A stretch of 64,000 nucleotides of DNA from Rhodospirillaceae bacterium (GTDB taxonomy: Bacteria; Pseudomonadota; Alphaproteobacteria; Rhodospirillales; Rhodospirillaceae). Of the stretch, positions 54,107 to 62,564 are shown piece after piece. Position 1 is the stretch's first letter; every line of letters begins with the position of its first letter. The notes below the pieces were generated by a model. That model had not been told where the DNA came from, made no database searches, and saw only the letters and a list, made by a program, of their open reading frames with translations. The stretch spans positions 248,001 to 312,000 of the forward strand of contig JAQWRV010000006.1 of NCBI GenBank assembly GCA_029243545.1, in the 5' to 3' direction. The position numbers and the translations under genes were made by a program.

Positions 54107-55405
54107 TTAGGCTTCGCCAAACACACGCTCGAAAATCGTATCGACGTGTTTGGTATGGTATTCCATCGCGAAAAGTTCGCTCAGGTCCACTGCTGATATA
54201 TGTGCGGTGACTTCATCGTCTTGCTTGAGTCTCGAGAGCAGATCGCCTTTACCGTCCCAAACGTCCATGGCGTTGCGTTGGACCAGCCGGTAGGAGTCCT
54301 CGCGGCTGACTCCGGCCTGGGTCAAGGCCAGTAGAACGCGCTGTGAAAATACCAGGCCGCCCATACCGTTAAGATTCTTCTCAATGGCGTGGGGGTAAAG
54401 CACCAGCTTGTCGATGACACCGGTTAGGCGGGCCAGGGCAAAGTCCAGGGTCACTGTGGCGTCTGGGCCAATCATCCGCTCGACGGAAGAATGTGAAATA
54501 TCCCGCTCGTGCCACAGGGCGACATTCTCCATTGCAGGTATCGTGAACCCACGGACGAGGCGGGCCAGACCAGTCAGGTTCTCGGTCAAGATAGGGTTGC
54601 GTTTGTGGGGCATCGCCGACGAGCCTTTTTGACCCGGCGAGAAATACTCTTCGACTTCGCGGACTTCCGTGCGCTGGAGGTGGCGAATTTCGGTCGCGAT
54701 CCGTTCAATCGAGCTGGCAATCACACCCAGAGTCGCGAAATAGACGGCGTGCCGATCACGCGGAATGACTTGGGTGGAAATGGGTTCTGATTCGAGCCCG
54801 AGGGCTTTGGCCACATGCTCTTCGACTTTGGGGTCGATATTCGCAAAGGTGCCGACGGCGCCTGAAATCGCGCATGTGGCGATTTCTTTGCGGGCTGCCT
54901 GAAGGCGGGTCCGATTACGGTCGAATTCTGCATACATGCCGGCGAACTTAAGGCCCATGGTGATAGGTTCGGCGTGAATGCCGTGGCTGCGCCCCATGCA
55001 CACCGTCATCTTGTCTTCAAAGGCGCGCCGCTTAATCACATCCAGAAGGGCTTCGATGTCCGCTAAGAGAATATCCGTCGCCTGTACCAGTTGGACTGAC
55101 AGGCAGGTATCAAGCACATCAGATGAAGTCATGCCCTGGTGAACGAAACGGGCTTCCGGGCCTACGTGTTCGGCCAGGTTCGTCAGGAAAGCGATGACGT
55201 CGTGTTTGACTTCTCGCTCAATCTCATCAATGCGGTCGACTTCGAACTTGCCGTTTTTCCAAACCGCTTCGGCGGCACTCTTGGGAATAACGCCAAGCTC
55301 CGCCTGGGCGTCACAAGCGTGGGCTTCGATCTCGAACCAGATACGAAATTTATTCTCGGGCTCCCAGATTTTGACCATATCTGGGCGCGCATAGCGCGGA
55401 ATCAT
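54107..55405 (-). CDS. purB: Adenylosuccinate lyase
   Basis: The 432-residue enzyme cleaves SAICAR to AICAR and adenylosuccinate to AMP. The fumarase-superfamily signature 'GQKGSSAMPHKRNPILTEN' lies near residue 258, with 'GMTSSDVLDTCLSVQL' near 89 and 'GRSHGIHAEPITMGLKFAGMYAE' near 140 supplying the substrate and catalytic-His regions. Length is standard. It is separate from the other purine genes but only 1.4 kb from purC, on the same strand, with the ATPase inhibitor and NRDE genes between them. Confidence 0.97.
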   Translation of the reverse strand: MIPRYARPDMVKIWEPENKFRIWFEIEAHACDAQAELGVIPKSAAEAVWKNGKFEVDRIDEIEREVKHDVIAFLTNLAEHVGPEARFVHQGMTSSDVLDTCLSVQLVQATDILLADIEALLDVIKRRAFEDKMTVCMGRSHGIHAEPITMGLKFAGMYAEFDRNRTRLQAARKEIATCAISGAVGTFANIDPKVEEHVAKALGLESEPISTQVIPRDRHAVYFATLGVIASSIERIATEIRHLQRTEVREVEEYFSPGQKGSSAMPHKRNPILTENLTGLARLVRGFTIPAMENVALWHERDISHSSVERMIGPDATVTLDFALARLTGVIDKLVLYPHAIEKNLNGMGGLVFSQRVLLALTQAGVSREDSYRLVQRNAMDVWDGKGDLLSRLKQDDEVTAHISAVDLSELFAMEYHTKHVDTIFERVFGEA

Positions 55406-55575
55406 GAGGCAGTTCCTGAAACGGTGGTCTAAGCAGGATATATAGACAGTTCTGGGCTGGACTTCCAGCCACCCGAGTGTTGAAAGTTGCCACTGAGTGG
55501 ATGATTTTCGAGACCGTACTTGTGTGAAACGACCGGTCGCCTAGGGTTGCCTAAACTCAAACCAAGGAGGCCTTC

Positions 55576-55872
55576 GTGCCTGCAGACGAACCTAAAAGAC
55601 CAGATGAACCGGACCCGAGGTTCTATTACGACAACGTCGCCATCGACAACCTGACCACCGTCTGCCTCGAGTTGGGCGCCACCCTTTGGGTTAACCAGGA
55701 GCGGGTTCGCATGATGGAGAAAATCATGACCGAACAGGGCAAAGTGACCACCGAAATGATCGAGCAATATGTTCCATCAGCCGGAGAAGTTGCCGAACGC
55801 AAGGTGGCCCGGGATGCGTTTATCGGCAGAATTTATGGCGCCTTTGGCCGCATTCCAGCAGAGGACGCTTAG
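55576..55872 (+). CDS. Conserved small protein of unknown function
   Basis: A 98-residue protein from GTG 55576, preceded by a strong AAGGAGG at 55563-55569. It begins '[51 protein letters not shown]'. The rest is mostly helix, with no membrane segment and no catalytic motif visible. The good ribosome-binding site and clean codon structure argue for a real gene. It runs towards the broken radC and overlaps its last 4 bases. I do not recognise the family. Confidence 0.65.
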   Translation: MPADEPKRPDEPDPRFYYDNVAIDNLTTVCLELGATLWVNQERVRMMEKIMTEQGKVTTEMIEQYVPSAGEVAERKVARDAFIGRIYGAFGRIPAEDA

Positions 55873-56644
55873 AGCCAGCCGTCTTGTTTGAAGGATAAAT
55901 GCTGCCCCGGCCAATGACCACGTGGTCATGGAGCGCGAGCCCGACGGCATCCAGCGTGTCTTTCACCTTGCCTGTCATTTGTTTGTCGGCCTGTGACGGC
56001 GTTGGGTCTCCTGGCGGGTGATTGTGCACTATGATTAGAGCGCTCGCATTCAACTCCAAAGCTCGTTTGACTACTTCACGCGAATAAACTGGGGTGTGAT
56101 CAACCATCCCTTTCTGCTGCGCTTCGTCGGCTATCAGCTTATTTTTCTTATCGAGAAAGAGAATGCAGAACTACTCTGTTTCTTCAAAAGCCATCTGTGC
56201 TGTGCAGTAGTCGATTAGCGCTTCCCATGATGAGACGACGGGACGTTCCATGACGCCGGCCCCTAACATCCTTACGGCACCGGCTTGTAAAGCCTATAAC
56301 CCGGCCACGGCACTGTCTCCCAAACCATCAATGGCAAGCAATTTGTTTTTGTCAGTCGCGACGACCTCGGCGAAAGAGCCAAATTGATTGATCAGTTTCT
56401 TGGCTAAAGGTTTAGTGTCTTTTCGCGGCAGGACGGTGAATAACAGAAGGTCCAAAAGTTCGTAATCTGCAAGGGCATCCGGCACTGCATTTAAAAATCG
56501 TGCGCGCAGGCAGGCGCGGTGTCCATGCTAGCCCTTTGATAATTTCTGACCCTGTTGGCCGGGGAAGGGTTCGGCGCCTGAAAACCCGGCTGCAGCGTCG
56601 TCGAAGGCCTCTGGGCCCTTTGACGCTATCGAGTTAGCTTTCAA
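55869..56644 (-). pseudogene. radC: radC, broken by three in-frame TAGs and a late frameshift
   Basis: Read through stops, one minus-strand frame gives a RadC/JAB-domain protein: '[30 protein letters not shown]', '[29 protein letters not shown]', 'VVSSWEALIDYCTAQMAFEE', '[21 protein letters not shown]' and the JAMM motif '[16 protein letters not shown]'. TAGs lie at 56528-56530, 56294-56296 and 56171-56173, at positions where the family has an aromatic, a Lys-type and a Gln residue. Near 55900 a one-base shift moves the correct C-terminus ('[10 protein letters not shown]') to the next frame, ending TAA 55869-55871. N-terminus is uncertain (TTG 56642-56644 is a candidate). It lies after map and sfsA, the usual neighbourhood. 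Confidence 0.85.
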
Positions 56645-57458
56645 ATGGTGGGCAGGTATAGCCTTTTGGGGACAGCGTAAAAATTTCAACGCCGTCGGCC
56701 GTGACGCCAATGGTGTGCTCGAATTGTGCAGATAATGATCTATCGCAGGTCACCGCTGTCCAGCCATCGTTTTTGAGAATTTTAGTTTCAAATCGACCGG
56801 CGTTGATCATTGGCTCAATGGTGAAGATCATTCCTTCCTCAAGCATCATGCCCGTGCCGGGCTGTCCGTAGTGCATGACGTTCGGCAATGTATGAAAAAT
56901 TTGTCCAGTGCCGTGTCCACAAAAATCGCGCACGACGGAAAAGCGCTGCCCTTCCGCATAGGATTGGATGGCGTGGCCGATATCGCCAAGTTTTGCGCCT
57001 GGCTTCACCGCCTCGATGCCTTTCATCATGGCGGTGTAGGTTACTTCACACAAACGGCGGGCTTTGAGTTTGACGTCGCCAGTATAGAACATCCGGCTGG
57101 TATCGCCGTACCACCCTTCCATGATCGGCGTTACGTCAATATTGATGATATCACCATCCTTGAGCACACGGTCTCCCGGAATGCCGTGGCAGACGACATG
57201 ATTGATGGATGTGCAAATCGACTTGGGAAAGCCGCGGTAACCCAGTGGGCCAGGCACGGTGTCGTGTTTGATCTGGAAGTCATGGCACAATTTGTCCAGC
57301 TCGTCTGTTGTCACGCCAGGCTTCACATGGGGTGTGATGAAATCGAGGACTTCCGCGGCAAAACGGCCGGATTTCCGCATCGCGACAAAGGCGTCAGGAC
57401 CATGCACAGTGACTTCGTTGGGGCGAGGGGCTTCTGACAGGTCCACAGCGAGATTCAT
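56634..57458 (-). CDS. map: Methionine aminopeptidase, type I
   Basis: The 274-residue metalloprotease removes the initiator methionine. The metal ligands are visible: Asp in 'IINIDVTPIMEGWYGDTSRMF' near residues 110 and 121, His in 'FSVVRDFCGHGTGQIFHTLPNVMHYG' near residue 184, Glu in 'MIFTIEPMINAG' near 217 and in the final 'SAQFEHTIGVTADG'. Length and start are normal. It lies between sfsA and the radC remnant and probably shares an operon with sfsA, which is upstream on the same strand. Confidence 0.96.
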   Translation of the reverse strand: MNLAVDLSEAPRPNEVTVHGPDAFVAMRKSGRFAAEVLDFITPHVKPGVTTDELDKLCHDFQIKHDTVPGPLGYRGFPKSICTSINHVVCHGIPGDRVLKDGDIINIDVTPIMEGWYGDTSRMFYTGDVKLKARRLCEVTYTAMMKGIEAVKPGAKLGDIGHAIQSYAEGQRFSVVRDFCGHGTGQIFHTLPNVMHYGQPGTGMMLEEGMIFTIEPMINAGRFETKILKNDGWTAVTCDRSLSAQFEHTIGVTADGVEIFTLSPKGYTCPPFES

Positions 57459-57513
57459 CCAATATCCAAAAGTTTCCGCATCAGTCTCAAATTCAGAGTG
57501 ACATATAGGGGTT

Positions 57514-58230
57514 TCAGCTGGGTAAATCCATGGGAACCGGCCCTAAAAGCGTTATATCCTGAGGTGTGACCTTGAATTGATAGCATAGCACCTCTACACC
57601 CGCTTTGCGTGCAGTGACGAGCCCTGTCTCATAATCGGGGTCAATATCCCCAGCGATTTTGAATAATGGGCAGTCATCACGCTGGACCAGATAAAACATC
57701 ACTGCCCGATGCCCTTCGGCCACCATGTCCGCCAGTTCGACTAAATGTTTGGCCCCCCGGGTGGTAACGGAATCTGGAAACTCAGCAAATCCATTGGGGC
57801 CCAGATCGCGCTTCATGGTGACGTTCTTTACTTCCACATAGCAGGGCGGTTTACCGCCTGACTCCAGGAGGATATCGATCCGAGAGTTTTTGCCGTATTT
57901 GACCTCGCGGCGCTGAGACTCGTAGCCAGCCAGTTCAGGGACGAGGCCCTCCGTAATTGCCTCAGCCACCAAGCGGTTTGGATGACCTGTGTTGATACCG
58001 ACGTTGGTGCCGTCAATCTCAATAATCTCCCAGGTATACTTAAGTTTGCGTTTTGGGTTGTCTGACGAAGAAATCCACACGGTTGCGCCTTCAGGTTTAA
58101 CCGACAACATAGAGCCAGAGTTAGCACAGTGGGCTATCACCACAGATCCATCTTCTAAGCTCACGTCAGTCAGAAAACGCTTATAGCGCCTTATCAATGT
58201 GCCTTTAATCAGTGGCGTTTCGAATTTCAT
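57514..58230 (-). CDS. sfsA: SfsA family protein (sugar fermentation stimulation)
   Basis: The 238-residue SfsA protein has 'MKFETPLIKGTLIRRYKRFLTDVSLEDG' at the N-terminus, 'VIAHCANSGSML' and the central nuclease-like motif 'YGKNSRIDILLESGGKPPCYVEVKNVTMKRD', which has the D-x(n)-E-x-K arrangement of an endonuclease fold. The E. coli protein binds DNA and affects maltose genes, and its true activity is unsettled. It is followed by map 55 bases later. Confidence 0.93.
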   Translation of the reverse strand: MKFETPLIKGTLIRRYKRFLTDVSLEDGSVVIAHCANSGSMLSVKPEGATVWISSSDNPKRKLKYTWEIIEIDGTNVGINTGHPNRLVAEAITEGLVPELAGYESQRREVKYGKNSRIDILLESGGKPPCYVEVKNVTMKRDLGPNGFAEFPDSVTTRGAKHLVELADMVAEGHRAVMFYLVQRDDCPLFKIAGDIDPDYETGLVTARKAGVEVLCYQFKVTPQDITLLGPVPMDLPS

Positions 58231-58260
58231 AGAGAGACATCCTAGGTGTCGGCTTTAGGG

Positions 58261-59166
58261 CTAAAATAGTTTTTCCTCGGTATCTAAAGCGTCAGACAGT
58301 CTCTGTTTGGCGCTGCCTGGGGCAAGGGGCTTCTGCTGGCTTTCGGACGGTGACCATCCAGTCAAAGTAATAATCTCAAAAGTGGCTTTGAGGTGCCCAG
58401 TCTTAGTGCTGTGCCGCTCTTTATAAATTTGCTCGGCTATTTCAAAGAGACGGGCAGTTGCCAGACCGTGAGGACGTTCCCTTACCGCATTGGTTTCGCC
58501 CATATTTTTTAGGTCATCAAATAATTCGGGCAGTGAGATGTATTCCCGGGCAACCGTGTCTGAATCCGCGACCGGCAATGCGAAACCCGCGCGGACCAAA
58601 AGATTGCCAGCATCGCGCACATCTACGAAAGGCGATACGCGGGGTGCAATACCACCTCTCAATTGTGTTTCCGCCTCAATCAAGGACTCACGCAATTCAT
58701 GCAGCGTTTGCCCACCATAGAGTGACGCAAGAAACAGGCCGTCGGGCTCCAAGCACCGCCGCAATTGAATCAGAGCGCCGGGCAGGTCATTAACCCAATG
58801 CAGGGCGCGCATGCTGATCACGAGATCAAAGATTTCGTTTTTGAAGGGCACCCATTCATCATCGTATATAATTCTGTTGTTGACTTTTGAAACGGCACCG
58901 TTGGCAGGCCCGTCCGGATCACTGAATTCACCCTCGAAAACAGTGTCCAAATTGTGTTTTTTCAGCAAGTCTTGGGCGAGGTGTGATGTCTCTGCACCAC
59001 AAACCAACGCTGATTTAAATGATCGCGTAACATCCAGTAGCCGATCTATGAGCTGAGCATCGGCATAGGTGCGAATGTCAGTGAAAGGATCGGTGACCCC
59101 AATCATTCTTGAGCGGTTCCGACGTACTGTCCGGCGGTCGAAGATGACGGGAGGCGTTTGCATCAT
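58261..59166 (-). CDS. SAM-dependent methyltransferase-like protein, NDUFAF5 (complex I assembly) type
   Basis: A 301-residue protein. It starts 'PPVIFDRRTVRRNRSRM', the N-terminal signature of the NDUFAF5 group. The Rossmann-like core has 'SALVCGAETSHLAQDLL' near residue 53, 'DLVISMRALHWVNDLPGALIQLRRCLEPDGLFLASLYGG' near 112 and 'LHELRESL'. The human relative hydroxylates an Arg of the complex I subunit NDUFS7, so a similar role in respiratory assembly is possible. The start region overlaps the divergent comF remnant. Confidence 0.85.
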   Translation of the reverse strand: MMQTPPVIFDRRTVRRNRSRMIGVTDPFTDIRTYADAQLIDRLLDVTRSFKSALVCGAETSHLAQDLLKKHNLDTVFEGEFSDPDGPANGAVSKVNNRIIYDDEWVPFKNEIFDLVISMRALHWVNDLPGALIQLRRCLEPDGLFLASLYGGQTLHELRESLIEAETQLRGGIAPRVSPFVDVRDAGNLLVRAGFALPVADSDTVAREYISLPELFDDLKNMGETNAVRERPHGLATARLFEIAEQIYKERHSTKTGHLKATFEIITLTGWSPSESQQKPLAPGSAKQRLSDALDTEEKLF

Positions 59167-59172
59167 AGGCTT

Positions 59173-59460
59173 ATGACACAGGCCTGGGTTGCCGGGAAAG
59201 GCCCGGACGATTTTGGCCTACGTAGCTGGCGAATAATAGAAGATGGAGAGGCCGTTCTGCTTGGTGTGAACGCAAACACGGTGCGGGATTTAGAATCACG
59301 GATGCTTGATGCCGTCATGCCCCCTCGATGTTTGAGGTGCAGCGCCATCGTCGCATATACGGGCGCCTTATTTGCTGACTGCTTCGATCAAATTTCTTTC
59401 ATTACAGCCCCTTTATGCATGGGCTACCATATTCTATTGCGCTTGAAGCGCGGTCCATAA
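59173..59460 (+). pseudogene. comF: comF remnant: Zn-finger N-terminus only, frameshifted, phosphoribosyltransferase domain lost
   Basis: From ATG 59173 (TTG 59158 is also in frame) the ORF encodes about 95 residues. 'LDAVMPPRCLRCSAIVAYTGALFADCFDQISFITAPLC' is the ComF zinc-finger region with its Cys pairs. After 'APLC' the frame gives an unrelated tail to TAA 59458-59460. The neighbouring frame carries the continuation 'HGLPYSIALEARS' (family: CGLPFEYAL) but then loses similarity. The phosphoribosyltransferase domain, normally ~150 residues, is absent, because grxC begins at 59507. ComF serves DNA uptake in competent bacteria, so this copy should be non-functional. Confidence 0.75.
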
Positions 59461-59506
59461 AGCCTAATATCACACTCAATGACATAGCAAGCAGAGTGCA
59501 CCAACT

Positions 59507-59779
59507 ATGGCTACCATCGAGATTTATTCGTCACCTTTTTGTGGTTTTTGTTACCGGGCTAAGAAACTCTTGGACGGGAAACAGGCTGACTACACAGAAT
59601 TCAACATTTTGATGAATTCGGCAAAGAGGGATGAAATGTTGAGCCGGGCCGGTGGCCGCAATACCGTGCCGCAAATCTTTATCAATGATGTGCACATCGG
59701 CGGGTGCGACGAATTGTATGCTCTTGAGCACGCTGGTGACTTAGACTCACTTCTCATTGAAGACGGTTTGGAGTCTTAA
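59507..59779 (+). CDS. grxC: Glutaredoxin 3-type protein with CGFC active site
   Basis: A 90-residue glutaredoxin. 'IEIYSSPFCGFCYRAKKLLDGKQADYTEFNI' has the active site C-G-F-C instead of the usual CPYC of class I dithiol glutaredoxins, and the glutathione-binding 'NTVPQIFINDVHIGGCDEL' follows near residue 51. It is the usual neighbour of comF and precedes a carbon-nitrogen hydrolase by 9 bases, so the two are probably co-transcribed. It reduces disulfides or glutathione adducts, with gor in this window recycling the glutathione. Confidence 0.92.
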   Translation: MATIEIYSSPFCGFCYRAKKLLDGKQADYTEFNILMNSAKRDEMLSRAGGRNTVPQIFINDVHIGGCDELYALEHAGDLDSLLIEDGLES

Positions 59780-59788
59780 ACTTCTGCC

Positions 59789-60652
59789 ATGAACTCACCG
59801 TCTCGTATCCTCCGCGTCTCATGCCTCCAGGTCACCGCAGGCAATGATCTAGATGAGAACGTTCAAGCTGCCCTTGAGCTTGTTGATCAATCTGTGGCGG
59901 CTGGAGCGAACTTCGTGTTGATGCCCGAAAACGTCACGATGATGGAGTGGGGTAGGAAGGCGATCATCGCAAAAGCTCAGCGCGAAACTGATCACAAGGG
60001 GCTCGCAGCTTTCCAGGAGTGCGCCCAGCGTCACGGCATTTGGATTCACACTGGGAGTTTGTCTATTAGTTTGGATGATGGCCGCGTGGCAAATCGGACC
60101 TATGTTCTCAACGACAAAGGTGAAGTCGCCGCTCAGTATGACAAGATTCATATGTTTGACGTCGATTTGGGGGGGGGTGAGCGGTATGCTGAAAGTTCTA
60201 CTTTTGCTCCTGGCGACAAAGCAGTTGTCGTTGACCTGCCGTGGGGACGTCTTGGCTTAACGATCTGTTATGATCTGCGTTTCCCAAGTCTTTACCGCAA
60301 CCTTAGCAAAGCAGGCGCCGAGATTATTGCTGTGCCGTCTGCATTTACGCAAGTGACGGGCGACGCGCATTGGCATGTTCTGTTGCGAGCAAGGGCGATC
60401 GAAACTGGGTCATTCATAGTAGCTCCAGCGCAAACCGGCTCTCACCCGGGAGATCGCAAGACCTTTGGTCACGCACTGATCATTGACCCTTGGGGGCGCG
60501 TCATTGCTGATGTAGGGACAGAACCTGGTTTCAAATCCGCAGAAATTGATTTGTCTCAAGTTGAGAAAGTCCGTAAGCGTATGCCTTCACTCAGCCATGA
60601 CCGCCAATTTGAGGCTCTGTCAGAGAAAATGACTTTAACGGCTGAAAAGTGA
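59789..60652 (+). CDS. Nit-type amidase (carbon-nitrogen hydrolase), possible deaminated glutathione amidase
   Basis: The 287-residue nitrilase-superfamily enzyme has the complete triad: Glu in 'FVLMPENVTMMEWGRKA' near residue 49, Lys in 'YDKIHMFDVDLGGGERYAES' near 119 and Cys in 'RLGLTICYDLRFPSLYRNL' near 160. The K-motif wording is that of Nit1/Nit2 relatives. Nit1 hydrolyses deaminated glutathione, a repair reaction, and Nit2 acts on 2-oxoglutaramate. Its coupling to grxC, 9 bases upstream, favours the glutathione-repair role. That reading is inference. A run of nine Gs at 60169-60177 lies in the coding frame. Confidence 0.85.
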   Translation: MNSPSRILRVSCLQVTAGNDLDENVQAALELVDQSVAAGANFVLMPENVTMMEWGRKAIIAKAQRETDHKGLAAFQECAQRHGIWIHTGSLSISLDDGRVANRTYVLNDKGEVAAQYDKIHMFDVDLGGGERYAESSTFAPGDKAVVVDLPWGRLGLTICYDLRFPSLYRNLSKAGAEIIAVPSAFTQVTGDAHWHVLLRARAIETGSFIVAPAQTGSHPGDRKTFGHALIIDPWGRVIADVGTEPGFKSAEIDLSQVEKVRKRMPSLSHDRQFEALSEKMTLTAEK

Positions 60653-60758
60653 GGATTTATCAAAAGTCGACTTCATTCAAAGGCTTCGGCAGTCTTAACA
60701 AGCTTGAAACTTTACCCGTTCATCCTTACTGGTGCAGAGCCACGCGGAATATAAATTC

Positions 60759-61232
60759 ATGATTCTTTACGATCTTATTTGCGATAACGAGCACGAGTTC
60801 GAGTCCTGGTTTAAATCGGGTTCGGCCTATGACGTTTTACTTAAGAGCAAAAGCATTTCATGCCCACTTTGTGAAACGGACAAAGTACGCAAAGCACCCA
60901 TGGCGCCTCGTATTTCAAAATCCGGTTTTGGCGAAGTTGAACACGTGCCCGCGGTAGTTGATTCAAAACCTGAACTGCCCGCAGAGACATCAGAAGATAT
61001 GACGGTTGCCATGAACAAAGCCGTCGAAGCCATCAAAGAATTACAGGCGAGGATAGAAAAGAAATTTGAGAATGTCGGAGAAAAATTTCCGGAAGAGGCG
61101 CGCAAGATTCATTATGGAGAAACAGATTCGCGCGGTATTTACGGAGAGGCCTCTTTTGAAGAAGCGCAGGACCTGATTGAGGAAGGCGTTGAAATTTCCG
61201 CTGTTCCTTGGCAGAAGCGCCGAACGTCATAA
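60759..61232 (+). CDS. DUF1178 family protein
   Basis: I choose ATG 60759 (157 residues), because the family N-terminus 'MILYDLICDNEHEFESWFKSG' starts there, although GTG 60732 opens the frame. A CxxC 'SCPLCETDKVRKAPMAPRIS' near residue 39 suggests a zinc-ribbon-like or rubredoxin-like binding site together with the first Cys near residue 8. The C-terminus 'YGETDSRGIYGEASFEEAQDLIEEGVEISAVPW' is the second conserved block. Function unknown. It follows the Nit-type amidase by about 100 bases. Confidence 0.85.
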   Translation: MILYDLICDNEHEFESWFKSGSAYDVLLKSKSISCPLCETDKVRKAPMAPRISKSGFGEVEHVPAVVDSKPELPAETSEDMTVAMNKAVEAIKELQARIEKKFENVGEKFPEEARKIHYGETDSRGIYGEASFEEAQDLIEEGVEISAVPWQKRRTS

Positions 61233-61234
61233 TT

Positions 61235-61435
61235 TTATTCGATTGGCGCCGCATCAATACCGTGTGTTTCAAAGAAAAATTTGATCCGTTTCTCAGTTCC
61301 AGCATGTGCAAACTGGTTGCACTGTAGGATCAGGCGGCTATCCGGAATAGAGGTCAGGCACTGGCTCCAGAGTGTAGTGGTATCTGGACTGATTTTGTTG
61401 ATCTTGTTCAAGCTGCCAAGGGTAATGAATCCTCT
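61235..61435 (-). pseudogene. Fragment of an O-GlcNAc transferase-like (GT41/SPINDLY) protein
   Basis: The last 66 residues of a minus-strand ORF read 'GFITLGSLNKINKISPDTTTLWSQCLTSIPDSRLILQ' and onwards to 'RIKFFFETHGID'. This matches the GT41 block 'tFGSFNN.aKisp.....W..iL...P.SrLlLk' followed by 'r..f...Gi'. The preceding residues of the ORF do not match. Both ends of the catalytic region are missing and nothing else of the enzyme is visible, so it is a scrap, possibly left by a lost glycosylation gene. The 168 bases between it and ubiG show only weak ORFs. Confidence 0.6.
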
Positions 61436-61603
61436 CTGCTGCGCGCAGCACCGAAATCTCCACAATCTCCAATAAGCCGCCCATGGCGCGCTCAGAATCT
61501 TTCTCTTCAATGAGCCGGATGCCAAGGTCTACCGCGGGCAGAGATGGCTTTGACTTGAAGAGAGTAGATAGACGTGTGCGCCAATTTATCAGACACGAAA
61601 GGA

Positions 61604-62371
61604 CTAAGCGGGAGTTGCAGAGAGAACGTAGTTGACGGATACGTCGCTCGAAACGTTCCATCCCCCAGTCGCCATATCGTAGGTCATGCCTTGAATGTCG
61701 ACGACACGTAAGCCGGCAGATCGTAGCATCTCCGATAGTTCACTCGGTCGAACAAACTTTTTCCAGTGATGGGTGCCTGGAGGTACCCATCTCAACACAT
61801 ACTCTGCAGCCCCTTTTGCAAAAACCAAACTCTTCAATGTCCGGTTTATGGTTGACATTATCAACAATCCTCCAGGTGAAAGGCGTTGTGCAAGTCCCGC
61901 AATGAAAACCTCCATATCCGCAACGTGTTCGATGACTTCAAGAGCAAGAACGACATCATTTGTGGCCAGATCCAAAAGAGTCTCTTCAGGTGCCCCAACT
62001 TGATAATTGATGGTGAGGCCAGCTTCTGTGGCATGGTTGCGCGCAATATTGATGCTCTCTTGAGAGGCGTCTAATCCTGATACTGAAAAACCTAGCCGCG
62101 CAAATGGCTCCGTCACCAATCCGCCACCACATCCGACGTCTGCTAACGCTAAGCCTTGGAAGGGATGATGATCTGCCAGGGATCGCTCATAATGGCGCGC
62201 AAGTATATCACTCATTATGCGGATTCTGGCCGGGTTCAATTGGTGCAAGGGAGCAAATGGCCCAACAGGGTCCCACCACGACCCGGCATGCGACGCGAAC
62301 CCCGCGATTTCCTGTTCGTCCCTTGACGATTGAGGCGGCCTAGTGGTCTGGTTATTGTTCATCAGAGACAA
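61604..62371 (-). CDS. ubiG: Ubiquinone biosynthesis O-methyltransferase
   Basis: The 255-residue enzyme performs both O-methylations of ubiquinone synthesis. The N-terminus 'FASHAGSWWDPVGPFAPLHQLNPARI' is the UbiG signature, followed by motif I 'ALADVGCGGGLVTEPFARLGFSVSGLDAS' near residue 74 and 'DVVLALEVIEHVADMEVFIAGLAQRLSPGGLLIMSTINRT'. It is divergent from lysC, with 193 bases between the two starts, a typical Rhodospirillales arrangement. Confidence 0.95.
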   Translation of the reverse strand: MSLMNNNQTTRPPQSSRDEQEIAGFASHAGSWWDPVGPFAPLHQLNPARIRIMSDILARHYERSLADHHPFQGLALADVGCGGGLVTEPFARLGFSVSGLDASQESINIARNHATEAGLTINYQVGAPEETLLDLATNDVVLALEVIEHVADMEVFIAGLAQRLSPGGLLIMSTINRTLKSLVFAKGAAEYVLRWVPPGTHHWKKFVRPSELSEMLRSAGLRVVDIQGMTYDMATGGWNVSSDVSVNYVLSATPA

Positions 62372-62564
62372 ATATTTGTTTTCACGGTTTTCTTGCCTGT
62401 TTTCAGGCCTTTGAGTATGTATACGCCGCCATTGGACTTGGCGCTGATAATTTTCTTTTAAGATGCGTCAGGCATCTAGTCCTGATTTTAGCAGTCTTTT
62501 TTGACGCACGAGGCCTTTAGACCTTTTCTACCTGTAGCGCGGCGTAAGCCGATTTGAGTGAAAT

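Noticed and set aside
53768-56530. Recoding of TAG as an amino acid in this genome (amber codons in radC and the zeta inhibitor)
   Set aside because: rpsD, the SDR, the ABC exporter and other intact genes end in TAG at the expected family length, the TAGs replace different residue types, and radC also has a frameshift. Plain decay explains the data better.
61338-61661. 107-residue minus-strand ORF between ubiG and the OGT scrap
   Set aside because: It overlaps both ubiG and the scrap in another frame, has no recognised family and no clear ribosome-binding site. A remnant of the same lost gene is possible but unsupported.
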